64,000 nt of DNA from Motacilla alba alba (lineage: Eukaryota > Chordata > Aves > Passeriformes > Motacillidae), in NCBI RefSeq assembly GCF_015832195.1, contig NC_052019.1, forward strand, positions 45,635,016 to 45,699,015, given 5' to 3'. The translations under genes and the position numbers were made by a program. The notes beneath the pieces are model-generated. The model saw only the letters and a program-made list of their open reading frames with translations, did no database searches and was not told where the DNA came from. Position 1 is the stretch's first letter; the number at the start of each line of letters is the position of its first letter. Below are positions 14,201 to 25,974 of the stretch, piece after piece.

Positions 14201-14738
14201 GCATGATAGTATCAGAAAGAAAGAATTTCATAAGGAAAAGGCTGTCCTTTCTTGCTCTGATAAATACTTGGGAAACACTTGGGAATAAATCCCAGAGAGG
14301 CCAAGGCCAGGGTACTGCTCTAGGTGCTGGGACGCTTCTCTGCCAATTTGTGGGAGACATTCATCAGCAGCATCCCCCCGAAGCTGGCTGTGCAGTGGCC
14401 GCGAGTGCTGCAGACAGCAGCTACCTCCCTGAGCACACGGTCTGGGGAGGCGTGTGGCACCTGAGCAGGGCTCCGCTGAGCCAGTGTCCCCTCCCAGGAC
14501 AAGTGGACAGCAAAACCACTCTCGCAGTGAAGTAAAACCAGAAACTGGTGTCTTATTCGGAGCCATCCTGCTCTCTGCTCCCTTCTGCCTGCTGCCAGGA
14601 CGGGCCCCGCTGTGGCAGAGGCCTGCAGCCCGTGCTGCCGGGGCAGCCCTGGGGGCTCTGGGCAGGGGGTGCCCACCAGCACGGCCGACCCGATGCTGAG
14701 AGCAGCAGCGCTGTGAAGCCCTGCTGGCTGCTGCAGGG

Positions 14739-14785
14739 TGATTTCATTAGCGGCACAGCCTGATTTCATTAGCGGGGTGATTGGA
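14739..14785 (+). promoter_or_regulatory. Duplicated homeodomain-like motif with a bicoid-type site
   Basis: TGATTTCATTAGCGG occurs at 14739-14753 and again at 14761-14775, a 22-base period. GGATTA, the reverse of the bicoid/PITX-type TAATCC site, follows at about 14783. It sits in a locally GC-rich, CpG-containing stretch (about 14300-15600). Regulatory function is inference. Confidence 0.3.
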
Positions 14786-16274
14786 TTAACGCCCGATGAG
14801 TGCCTGTAGGAGAGCAGCCGGCCACCCACCCCAGCCTTCCTGTGTTCACCAGCCGTGTGGGGGACTCGACCTGCCCTAGGTTTGGGCGCTGCCCAGCCTC
14901 ATGCAGGGCAGTGTGCACTGCAGATCATGCAGGATGCTGGCAGGGCTTTCCTTCTCCCTCCCATGGCCCTGCCTGCTATGTGGAGACACAAACTCTTGGC
15001 AGGCTCCTGGACCCCTAACGGAGATATAGCTACCTCACGATGATGAGCTTAGGAGAGTGAGGGAATGGGAGATGAAGCCAGAGCCACCCCAAGTGCTGGA
15101 GGGGTGCAGCTGCCGGGAATGCCCGGCCACAGAACCCCACTCATCTGTGGCCCAGTGACAGGGCCTCTCCTGCGCTGTCAGGAGAGGCTTTATACTTCAA
15201 AACAGTGAACCAGCAGCTCAGCTAGTGTCAGATGAGAGTCTGGAAGAGGCCTCAGCCCCCTCAGACTGCAGAAGGGCAAGGTCACCCCACCACGGGGGGT
15301 AGTTGTGAGGGGAGGCAGCAGACATGCCTGAACACCGGGACCTGGTGTTCAAACCCTCGTGCCTGCCAGGGTGAGCACTGTCCCACCGCTAGGTGCAAGG
15401 TTTTGTTCTCCATATCCCAGGGGAAGCCAGCCACGAGAAGGAGCTCATCCCTCTGGCAGCTTCTCCTTCCAGCCTGCCTGCCTGCCTGGCTGAGGGAGAG
15501 GGGCTGCGCTGCTTGTGCCAGGCGCTGCCCAGTGGTGCTGAGAGGACAGGTGCCTGATGCCTTGCTGCTGTCCTGCCTGGGACAGCATTCCTGGACTCTC
15601 CTTGGCTCTCCAGCCTCCCTTTGTAATGCTGCAAAAGTGTTGCTGAAATGCTGAGGCTACAGACACTATCATCACTATGAACCTGGGTTCATTTTCTGTA
15701 AGCAAAGGTTAACTGACTGTAGCAATTCTCCAGAGTTCTGGGCAGAGCCATTTCTGCAGCAGAGCAGCCACCACAGGCAGTGGTAGAGGAGTCCTGCTTC
15801 TGTAAATGAAGAAATTACTTAAAGGCAGGTGTTCAGGCTTCTTAAACAAATATTTCCTAACTTCTTTTCAGTGAACAATAAAAGAGCATATGACTCCCCA
15901 AAGCAAGGGATTAAAAAAACAAACATAAGCCTGTTTTGGAAATGCTAAGGGCATTGTTGTGGGCTACTGGCAGAACTGTGAGGGGACACTGCCTGGTTTT
16001 GCCATTCCCAGCCACACCTCAGGCAGCCAGAGCTTGTTTGGGTCCTGCCACGACCCCGCAGCATTTTGCTGAGCATAGACACCCCACACAATCACAGGTA
16101 CTTGTTTCCACTGTCCCTCAAAGCACAAGTGTGTGTGTGTGCTCATGTGTGTATGTCCAAAAAGAAAGACAAATTTGCAAGAAGATGAAATATCTTCTTA
16201 ATGTCTTAATATCTGCTATCAGTGAAAAAAAGCTAAAAAATACCTAGCTCGGAATGATGTTAGGGAGTTTATGG

Positions 16275-16325
16275 GCATTTATGATTGTTGCAAATTACAT
16301 GGTTGCATTTATGATTGTTGCAAAT
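16275..16325 (+). repeat. 30-bp-period tandem duplication
   Basis: The 21-base block GCATTTATGATTGTTGCAAA plus T occurs at 16275-16295 and 16305-16325. It lies about 200 bases before the CR1 copy. Confidence 0.9.
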
Positions 16326-16534
16326 GCCTGGTGTTGCTAGGAAGCTTTTTTTTTTAGTTGCAAAGAACTGTTTGAGGTGAAATAGCCATCATACCAGAAT
16401 CCAGCACACCTTTTGTATACAGATGTGTATGCAAGCTCGTTGTGTCTGTCTTGTGATTGGCCTTTTGATTCATCATGGCAGTGCCCACTGCTTTTTGAAA
16501 CATATCTTGCATTTTTGCTAATTTCTAATGAAAT

Positions 16535-17490
16535 TAGAAAGTGGCATTCCTCAGAGGCTGGTATTGGGACCAGCGCTGTTTAACATCTTCCTTGGCAACA
16601 TGGACAGTGGGATTGAGTGCACTCTCAGGCAGTTTGCCAGTAACACTAAGCTGTGTGGTGTGCTCAACACACTGGAGGGAAGGGATGCCATGCAGTGGGA
16701 CCTTGAAAGGCTTGAGAGGTGGTCTTGGGTGAACATCATGAAGTTCAGCAAGGACAAGTGCCAAGGTCCTGCACCTGGGTCACAGCAATCCCAAGCACAA
16801 ACAGAGGCTGAACAGTGAATGGATTGAGAGTGGCCTTGAGGAGAAGGACTTGGGGATGTTGGTGGATGAGAAGCTAAATATGACCAAGGAATGTGTTTAC
16901 AGCCCAGAAAGCCACACTGTGTTCTGCATCCAAAGCAGTGTGGCCAGCAGGGTGAGGGAGGGGATTCTGCCCTTCTACTCTGCTCTCAGGAGACCCCATC
17001 AGGAGCACTGTGTCCAGCTCTGGGCCCTCTGTATAAGAAGGGTGTGGACCTGTAGGACCAAAACTAGTGTAGGGTCACAAAGATGTCAGAGGACGAGAGT
17101 GCCTCTCCTGTAAAGATAGGGGTTGTTCAGCCTGGAGAAGAGAAGGCTCTGGGGAGACCTTACAGCAGCCTTCCAGTAGGGAAACTCTTGGGGGAACCTA
17201 GAAGAGAGGTGGAGAGGAACATTATACAAGGGCATGTGGGGATAGGACAAGGGGGGATGGCTTCAAGCAGAAGGAGGATAGGTTTTAATTCGATTTTAGG
17301 AAGAAATGATTTATTGCAAGGGTGGTGAAGCACTGGAACAGGCTGCCTAGAGAAGCTGTGAGTGCCCCATCCCTGTAAGTGTTCAAGGACTTTTGAGCAA
17401 CCTGGTTTAGTGGAAGGTCTCTACCTGCAGCAAGGGGGTTGAACTAGATGATCTTTAAGGCCCCTTCCAACCTAGGCCATGTTATGAATA
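16535..17490 (+). mobile_element. CR1 LINE, 5'-truncated, 3' end present
   Basis: Starts inside the reverse-transcriptase coding part: the translation from 16528 reads IPQRLVLGPALFNIFLGNMD, the CR1 RT motif, followed by LRQFASNTKLCG. It continues through the CR1 3' region to the usual end (TTGAACTAGATGATCTTTAAGG) and a short degenerate terminal repeat (ATGTTATGAATAAAATG). The reading frame is broken by stops and indels, so it is a dead copy. The 5' truncation is typical of CR1 insertion. Confidence 0.92.
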
Positions 17491-20400
17491 AAATGTGGCA
17501 TAGAATTAAATAAAATTAAAAAGTGACATATAAGCTTATTATATGGGCTGGTTATTATTTTTATACCTGTAAATTTTAACCTTTATGATTACCATTTATT
17601 CTAGGTTAAGTAGTTTTATGCAGTGTTACTTAGAAGCTCCTGTGTGCCTAGTGACTGGTCTCTAAGACCAGGTTGGGGCTGTTTTGTTTAATTTTTGAAG
17701 ATGTATTATAAACAGTTCGGGAGGTGTTTGTTTCTGCGCGCTGTGTTAAAGCCAGCATAATGACATGTAAGGGCTACCAACTGCCACTAGAGGCTGCTCT
17801 TAATACACCGTGAAGAAACAAAAATGAGGAAAAATTCACTGCACGTCCTCTATCTCCCATAAAGTAGGTGTTTTCTTTCTTGAACTTGAGGAAAAGAAGT
17901 TCATCATCATGATGCATCTTCATGATTATCCTATTTATTTCCATTGCTAAAGGTTTGTTTAATCATAAAATCATTCTAGCTATTCAATCCAATGCAAGAC
18001 AAACCATATTTCCCAGACCAGCAATTCTCATTGTTTTTCTAGTGAACACAGCAAATAGATCACATTTTTTGTATTGCATTTTAAGAAATCTTTGAGCAAT
18101 AACTCCTAAATTTATAATCAGAAATTTATGTTTTCCTTTAACATATGTTTTTGGGATAATATATTTCCCATAGTAAAAACTTTATGATACTTCACTAATA
18201 TGTTTTCTGATGCTTGCTTTTTTTCCTGTCCCTGATCTTCCCATCTGATTTGTCTTGGACAGATTGCATTAATCTCCTATGCAAGGAGTCCTGACTAAAG
18301 AATAAAAATACCTTCAATGTTTTGCAAAGAACTCCTAAATATTTTCTGCAGATCTGTTAGCTCCTAAGCCGAGAGTGTTTAAATAAACAAAACACAAGCT
18401 GTGTGTGTGCCACTAGGACATGCGTGTACCATTCAACTTGCTTTGGTAACTTAACTGCCTCTCTGTTTCCCTGTCCTGCACACTGTTTCCATGCTCACCT
18501 CAGCAGCCCAGCAGGCACCCCAAAAATGTCTTCTTCCTGAGTAAACCCACCCACCCATTAGAGTGGAATGAGCAGTTTTGGCTAAATGAGTTGTTCTCCA
18601 TTCATTCAAAATGCAAAGATGGCCAAACCTTTCTTGCCCTGCCCAGTTTTCTCCTAGCTGTGCATCTACAGCCATGAGTAGGGGACATGAGGCGGAGTCT
18701 GTTCAGGGTGCAGCACAGAAAATGCCATATTGGTGTGTTAGTGTAGCACCTTGCCTGCATGAATACCATCCTTTGGCCGGGCCCTGACTTTCTGGCTGGC
18801 CCATGCTAGTGCCAGCTAAGATGTGCCCTTTGGTGTTGTACCTGAATCCCCCCTCCTACAATCTGATTTTAGCCATGGCTGACCTTGCCCTTTGGTTATG
18901 GCGTTTCAATGTTAATTATGTGTTGGCTCTGCTGTTGGCTGTTCTTTTTTGTAATACTCGGTGACTGACTTGATGTTCATTAAAACCAGCCCCAGCTTGC
19001 ATCAGCCCTTCTCAAATTGCTCAATTGTGTGCTTCTGTTTTGTGGCTAAGGTGATACCTGGGGGGCGTAGTTTGCTCTGGTTCACCTCCTGGTTTGCACT
19101 GGTTATCTTTTATGCCTGGAGCTTGTCTTTCCTCTGTTGCAGTTGGGCCAGGGAGCTGAACAACCTGTCTGTGAAGCCAACAGTCATGTTATTTTTGGGG
19201 CATTTAGTGGAGGTACAGATTTTTGTTTGTTTTTCTCCTGAACTAAGGAGAAGGAGCATGTTTCTATACAGCTTGAAGTAAGCTTTGTTTTCTGCTGAAG
19301 TGGAAACCTGAAGTCTTGTCTCACCTGACATAGAAATGTTCCCTTGCATAGGTCTGAGCATTTTGGTTTGGAGTCCTTGAGGTGGTAGGGTAAAATAAGG
19401 GCTGCATTTACAAGAGCATTGGAGGAGAGGAATGCCTCTTACATACAGTGATTGGAGATCTTGTGTGGGAAGTGGACTTCATAAATTATTGTTTCTGCTG
19501 GAGAGAATTTTAAACCCCATGCCTGCCCTTTCAGGCTATTACTCAAACCACTGTACTGTGGAATGGTGCTCCTCTCCATTTCTAATTTCATAGGGCATAC
19601 TGATACAGATCTGAGCTTATTAGCAGCCTCTGTTGAAAGTATCCATCTTTATTTAAAGCGATAAAAATACTCTGTAATAAAATACTAATAAAAATGTCTC
19701 TGTTCTCAGGTGCTCATGTGAAGCAGCAAATTAGGCAGTTACTAATTACTTTTGCTTCTGGCTATTATTTAAGTACCATGGGAAAATTTGAAAGACCAGG
19801 CCCAGTAGAGTCATGTGGAAGAGTTCACGTGCATTTCTTTGGAGGAGGCAGAACTGAGCCTTGATCTGTTTGCTTTCTTTGCAAGTGCTCCAGCCCAAGA
19901 AAAATCAGGGGTGATGACTTTTCATCAGGGTTTGTGTAAGTTCAGGTCCATAGTGTTTTCTCCAGCTGAATTTGCTTAAGGAACCTGGGTGGGCCATAAT
20001 TTCAGTTTGCTGAAAGTGACTATTTGCTAAAATAAATGAATCCAATCGGTTTTTGGCTGCCCACCAGACACCTGGAAAATCTTCCTCTTAGGTTGCCACA
20101 GTAACTCCTTTGGCTTATGAGAAGTTGACCTACAGCTTAACACCTTTTTTGGCATGAGGTACCTCAACTTTTTCTCTGGCTAATAGCTGTGTTAGCAACC
20201 CTCCAAAATGCATCCTGCAGTTTTTTGGTTTCAGGATTCCTCTTTGAGAAAGACATGAAAACCAGCCCTAAGTTGCCGAGCTGCTACAGATACGAGCTCT
20301 GTAGCTCAGAGGTTTGTGGTCCCTGGTTTTAGAGGCTTCCTTGCTGACCTGTGGTGTACAAATGCATTTGACAGTAGGCGAAACAAAATGGGAGCTCTGG

Positions 20401-23400
20401 AATGGCAGAACCTCATCACCCACTGGCCTTGCACTCCTTGGAAGAAATCATATCAGTGACCAGTCCCTCTGTTCACTGCAAACAGTTAAAGAAAATATTG
20501 GGAAGGATATTTAGAAGTCAACTGGCCATCTCATCCACTTCCAAAGGAAAATGAACCTTGATGGTTTAAGCTGGGTAAAGGTTGTGTGGTGCATATAACA
20601 TTTACAACTGCAATGTCTATTTCACATTAACTTTTGCTGTTTACTAAAATAATGACCACGTACCTCCAGCCTTCCATTTGAAGAGTTAGACTCCAGTCCT
20701 CTCTCATGCCTGGATATCTTCCTTTCCCTGGGTACCTGGTTCTTGAGACCATCCATGTGTATTGTTTCAGCATCATTAAACCATCAGCAAGCAGGTGTCA
20801 CCTTGGTAGCAGTTTCTGGATATCAATTTGTAAAGAATAGAGGGTTGATACAGAAAGGTTTTCTGCAAGTGATGGATTACTGAAACTTGTGAGTGCTACT
20901 TACTAGTGGTATTTTTTAGATTTTAGGAGTTACAAGCACAACAGACATTTCTGCAGCAACAGAAGTTGTGTCATTTTCTTTCACACTATATTGTGGTCAT
21001 ATTTTTCAGAATTTCTCTTTCCTCATGGCTCTTTGGAATGTACGCTGGGAAACCATAAACTCTCAGACTTACCTGAACCATATATGTTTCCGTTTTTTTT
21101 CTTTTTTTTTTCCAAAACACATCTTGGAAAAATTCAGGTATCTGGGCAGCATTGTGAACCACTGTAGTCCCTGTGAGCTAGAGAATATTTCCTTAGTCTC
21201 GTATACCTATATCCTTCTGTGCCAATTTTCCACATACAGGCATACATTCAACTGCCATAGGTGTAGTTGTGAAGTTGAAATACCTCCAGGACAACTGACT
21301 TCTAATGGAATACTGGATTCTGTGTAAACACTTGGGAAAGCAAACTTAACCTTGTTTGACTAATTTTCGTAACTGGATACATATAACACAAGACAAAGCT
21401 TTAATCTGGCAGTATAGTATTGTTGTTGCTAGCAACAGGATAAGTTCCTATCCTTCAGACCCAGCACAGGCTAGCTTTTTCCCTCTCACCTTGTGTTCCA
21501 AAAGCTGCTGGAAGATGCCATCACGCAAAATGCCAAGAAATGGTACTGGTTATTGTGGGAAGACTGGAGGGATACTTCCAAGCCATGTTCTATTTCAACA
21601 AACATACCATATGTTTAAGGTGGGGGTATATTTTTTTATGTCTGCATACTCACAGTGATCTTAACTGCTGGTTTAGAAACTGGCTGAGTCAGGGAGTTGT
21701 AGACGCCTCGGTGCTCCCATTGGCGCTATTCATTTTTTTTACTCTGTGCAGTAATACAATGTCTTCAGTTGTTTCTTTACCTGAATTATCAAGATAAAGC
21801 ATTTTCATGCTCCTATCAGGCTTACAGCCTCCTGGGGCCCATGGGCTCAGGCTCTATAGGACGCACAGCTGTAGCTGATATGAGACAGATTTGCAGAGCT
21901 GGTGTAAGGCAACACTGCAGAAGTGGTAAGTGGCCCCTCTTTAACTCCACCACATTGCGCTTCAATTACTCAAGACGTTTCTCTGCCTCACTGCCTGCAA
22001 TAGCTTTTGGTGTGGTACAATAGGAACAGCACAGTCTCAAAAAGCTGTGTGGGTCTAAGGGGCCAGCTGGTTCTGCACTCCCTCACTCGGCTTTATCAGT
22101 AGAAATTCCTTCCTTGCTGATCGAATGACCGAAGGAAAATTATCTCTTTTTAAAACAGTTCACATTTCTTTGGATTCAGTTTCAAATTGGCATTCTTAAG
22201 CTTATCACAGACCATTTATAAATGCACCAGTTCCTGACTGAAAGATTTAGCATGTACCAGATTTGTTATCCATCTCGGACAAACAGTCTGAAAGAGGCAC
22301 ATGCCATACAGTACATTCTCCATGAGCCATTTAAAGGTAGCAAGAGTGCTGCATAATCTAGAAAACATTATTTAAAATTGACAGAACCTTTACCCTATCA
22401 CAAAAACAGCTGCCTTCTGGGGCTTTTGGACTTTCTTCCATGTTTCTTGACCCACTTAAGATCAGTGTAGAAATCCAGCTAACCTTTCTGTAACATCAAA
22501 AGTGTCCAAGCACTAGTTAAAACTCTCTCTGATCCAGTGCGGCTCAGGCACAAAAGCTACTATTGGTCACAGCTTCCTGAACAAAATGAGAATCAAATGA
22601 CAGGTGGCAATTGCTTGGTTCACATTTTAAATCTCCTTCTCTCCCCCATTCACCCAGGACCATGAGCTCAGTAGTTGTTCAGGCTTGTCCTTGGCTTCTC
22701 TTTCTCTCTGTGCTTCAGTGATATGTTTCTGTTCTCTCTCTCTGACCTTTTTTATTCTTTCTACTACAGTGATGCACAACATGCACAATATGTGTCTTGT
22801 CTGAAACAGTGATATTGTCTGTGTGACTTGGATGAAGGCTGCTTTCGCTGCCTTAGCCTTCCAGCATCACAGAAAATCTTCATTACTTCCCATGTTTTCC
22901 TTGATGAAAGCCTACTACTGTAGCTGACAAAGTTGGCCAGCTTGGTCCCACTTGGTGGTAGTAGAGGCTACACGTAACAAGGGATAAAAATATCTTAAAG
23001 TAACTTCTTTAATCTTGTACCACTCCCATAGTAGTCATCCTTCTCTTTCTACAGCAGCTTGTGCCAGAAATGTATGAATAATAAGATCAGTTCTTTTTGC
23101 CAAAATTTCATTGAGGAGGCTCTGAAAGGGAAAATGACTGAACTGTGTGCTTGGATATCTTTATATTGGTTTTGCAATGTTCCACATCATGGCCAGCTGA
23201 AATTAAAAACCTTCAATCAAAACCGAAAAATTTTCAGAGTCTATTGTGCTGTTGATAGTCATAGTGATACAATGCACTGATGGCATTACTGTGTGATGCT
23301 ACCAAACCTGCGTGTGACCTTGAAACCAACAGAGTTTTTGTTTGGCTTCCACTCCTTCAGTTCATCAAAAGCATAAAATGGTGAAGGTGAGTTGTTGTAT

Positions 23401-23667
23401 GTTATACTGAGATGGCAGCTGCCCAAGGACAATCTGCTCCCTGTCTGCTGTTGGTAGTTTTGGGTGTGTGCAGCTGCTTCATTTTCACTGTTCTCTGTGT
23501 ATAAATCTGAGCAACAAGAAAAACTGGAAGAAATTGCCTGGCCCTTTGCCACCTCCTCACCTTGAAAAGCAGCTGGTGTCTCTAGCAAGTTGCAACCACT
23601 GTTAGTCAAAATCCTGCCATGTTTTGTTTGCAGGAGGCAAATGACTGACATTTTTCTTTGACAGGTC
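17491..23667. other. Intergenic DNA, no gene seen
   Basis: No gene, splice-flanked exon or repeat family was recognised between the CR1 copy and the solo LTR. Confidence 0.6.
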
Positions 23668-24267
23668 TTGTGGTTTAACCCCACTTGGCATCTCAGCCTC
23701 ACACAGCTACTTGCTCACTCCTTCTTGGTGGGATGGGGGAGAGAATTGAGCATGTAAAAACAAGAAAACTCATGGGTTGAGATGAAGATAGTTTAATAAT
23801 TAAAAAGCTAATTAAAGCAAAAGCTGTGGATGCAAGTTAAGCAAAGCAAGGAATTCCTTCACCACTTCCCATGAGCTGGCAGGTGTTTAGCCATCCCTAT
23901 GAAAGCAGAACTCCATCATACATAATGGCTACTTGGGAGCACAAAAGCCATCGCTCTGAATGTCTGTCCCTTCCTTGTTCTCCCCTCCATCTCTGTATGC
24001 TCAGCATGATGCACTATGGTATGGAATATCCTCTGGGTGAGTTGGGATCAGCTGTCTCAGCTGTGTCCCCTCCCACTTTATGCACATTCAGTCTCCTTGT
24101 TGGTGGGGTGGTGTGAGAGGCAGAAAAGGCCCTGACACTGTAAGCATTGCTCAGCAGTAATGAAAACATCTCTGTTTTATCAACACTGTTTCCAGTACAA
24201 ATGAAAAACATAGCCCATGCCAGCTACTGTGAAGAAAATTAACTCTATCCCAGCCAAAAACAGCACA
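23668..24267 (-). mobile_element. Solo LTR of an avian endogenous retrovirus
   Basis: On the minus strand it begins TGTGCTG, followed by GGCTGGGATAGAGTTAATTT, and ends in the GGGGTTAAACC block. The whole 600 bp resembles an LTR family widespread in birds, including the GGGGACACAGC and GGATATTCCATACCATA blocks. No gag, pol or env sequence flanks it, so it is read as a recombined solo LTR. The usual TATA box position is degraded. A target-site duplication was not clear by eye. Confidence 0.75.
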
Positions 24268-25084
24268 ACACGACAACTGACTTTGTCACCACATTTGTCT
24301 GGGCTAGTCACACCTATTTGGGTGTCTAGAGAAAGGCATAAAACAGTACCAGCCTTGAGTGAAGTGTGGAAGTGGAGTAAAGTGTTTCCATCTGGGACTA
24401 TATAAGCTGTTCTGGAGTCCTCTGTGCTGTGCCAAGGCCCAGAGGCAAGCACGTAGCCTGTACCAAAACCTCTGTACCTTACTCCTCTTCCCTTTGCATA
24501 GCATTGCAGAATGAAGGTAAGCAAAGTGCTTTTCCATGCTTCTGTCCTCTGATCCAACTGCAGAGTTTCCTGACTGCTGTGCATGAAATCTCCCTGGGCT
24601 ACCTCCTATGAGACGCTCTGTGATCCTACTCCCAGGACATCTGGACAGACATTGGCTCTAGCTGGTTGTGGTCTGTGCTCAGGAGACCAGGGAGAAGGCA
24701 AGGAGATGCTCACATTTGCTGCTTGTCCAGTGTCAGGACACAGCACATGGAAATATGGGAACTCCCAAACCCCCCAGCTTCTAGCTTGGGAGAGACAGAG
24801 TAGCCCTGATGCTTTCTCCAGCATCACAAGGGCAGAGGGACTTGGGACTGAGAATTCTTTCTTTGCTATCTGTAGTCCTGCAATAGACTCAGTTCAGCAG
24901 TGGGACTCATCTGATCCCTTTGGGTGCATTTCCCATTTTTGCTGTGTTTTCTCAGAGAAGTTAATAGATTTCTCCCCCCTCAGAAGTCACTGAAGCTATT
25001 ATGTACAGCCCAGCTGGGCTATGTAACAGCTGTTTTTCTATAACTCATGAAGTTTCATAATTTAATTAGAAAGAGACTGAGAAT
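24268..25084. other. Gap between the solo LTR and the ENPEP 3' end
   Basis: About 820 bases without a recognised feature. Confidence 0.6.
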
Positions 25085-25809
25085 TCATGTAGATTTTTAA
25101 ATTTTATTTTTCTATAAGAAAAGAAACAGTAAATAAAGCATGTCTTGTTTGCAGTATCAGCTGCCACAAGTTATCTTTTTTTTTTTTTAAAGATTTAGAA
25201 CTAAGACAAAAGTAACCCTTACTCTAAGCTATGGAATCCCAACTAATACCATTGAAAAAGAAGTTGATAATATTGATCCCTTGTGTACTAGTAAACTTCA
25301 AAAATCAATCAAGAGGAAAGCTTAACTGGCCTTTCTGTAGCAAATCAGAAAGCAAACTGAAATCCCAGACGTAGAATTTTTACAGCTATGAATATAGGGG
25401 ATGATTTTCAGACAATGTCAAAACTACTATTTAATTCCCTTTCCTTCAGGAGAAAGCTCCTATGAGGTGCACTTGGAAAGGAATCCCTGAGTATACTAGA
25501 CATACTTCTGTGCGAACCAAGAAGTAGCTTTGCAGAGTGTTGTGCATAAGGAGTGAGTCCAGAGTGATGAGCAAGGACACCAGTTCTGCCATCACTTCTG
25601 CTTTAAATGACTTTAAATCTTTGTCCTGTTTGTTCAGGCAAATTCAGCTCTCAACATATGAAGCTATTCCTGCTAAGCAACTACACCAACATTGCTCTGG
25701 CAGTGGTCTCCTGAGTGTTTGTAAAAAAATTGTATTAGGTCCTCTAAGATACCTAGGTGAGAAATCCACATTGCTAAACATCCTTGAAGATCTGAGTGCC
25801 TGATCTTTT
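25085..25809 (-). other. ENPEP: Probable ENPEP 3' UTR with poly(A) signal
   Basis: On the minus strand the first canonical AATAAA past the stop is at 25103-25108, giving a 3' UTR of about 700 bases. An earlier ATTAAA variant is at 25430-25435 and could give a shorter form. No obvious GT-rich downstream element was seen, so the end point is tentative. Confidence 0.45.
25103..25108 (-). terminator. Candidate poly(A) signal AATAAA for ENPEP
   Basis: First canonical hexamer in sense orientation after the ENPEP stop; about 700 bases separate them. Cleavage would fall around 25075-25095. Confidence 0.4.
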
Positions 25810-25974
25810 TCACAAAGTAAGACTTTGAAGCCCTACTGGGATTCCCAGCCATGATTGTATTTCCTTCTTATTTTCTTTTAGCCATTCAATGTTGCTCTTC
25901 ACTTGCTCCAGTGTCTGACTCCTGGGCATTTCTCCTGCCCCAGCATTAGGATATTTTTCAAAGAAATTTTCTAT
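25810..25974 (-). CDS. ENPEP: ENPEP exon 20: C-terminus and stop
   Basis: Encodes residues 895-948 from [20 protein letters not shown] to the stop. The helix [20 protein letters not shown] matches mammals. The last 14 residues ([14 protein letters not shown]) do not resemble the mammalian end. Acceptor TTTCCAG|ATA. Confidence 0.95.
   Translation of the reverse strand: MENFFEKYPNAGAGEMPRSQTLEQVKSNIEWLKENKKEIQSWLGIPVGLQSLTL

Larger units (their letters stand above)
8653..16534. other. Intergenic DNA with a GC-rich island-like stretch
   Basis: No gene recognised. About 14300-15650 is GC-rich with moderate CpG content and contains overlapping ORFs on both strands without recognisable domains. 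The remainder is AT-rich with the (TA)/(CA) tract near 11190. Confidence 0.6.

Noticed and set aside
14320..14829. 169-codon minus-strand ORF
   Set aside because: It lies in GC-rich DNA where stops are rare and ORFs overlap on both strands. No domain, homologue or splice context was recognised.
23286..23702. 138-codon minus-strand ORF touching the solo LTR
   Set aside because: No retroviral or cellular domain recognised. It runs across the LTR boundary and is probably chance.
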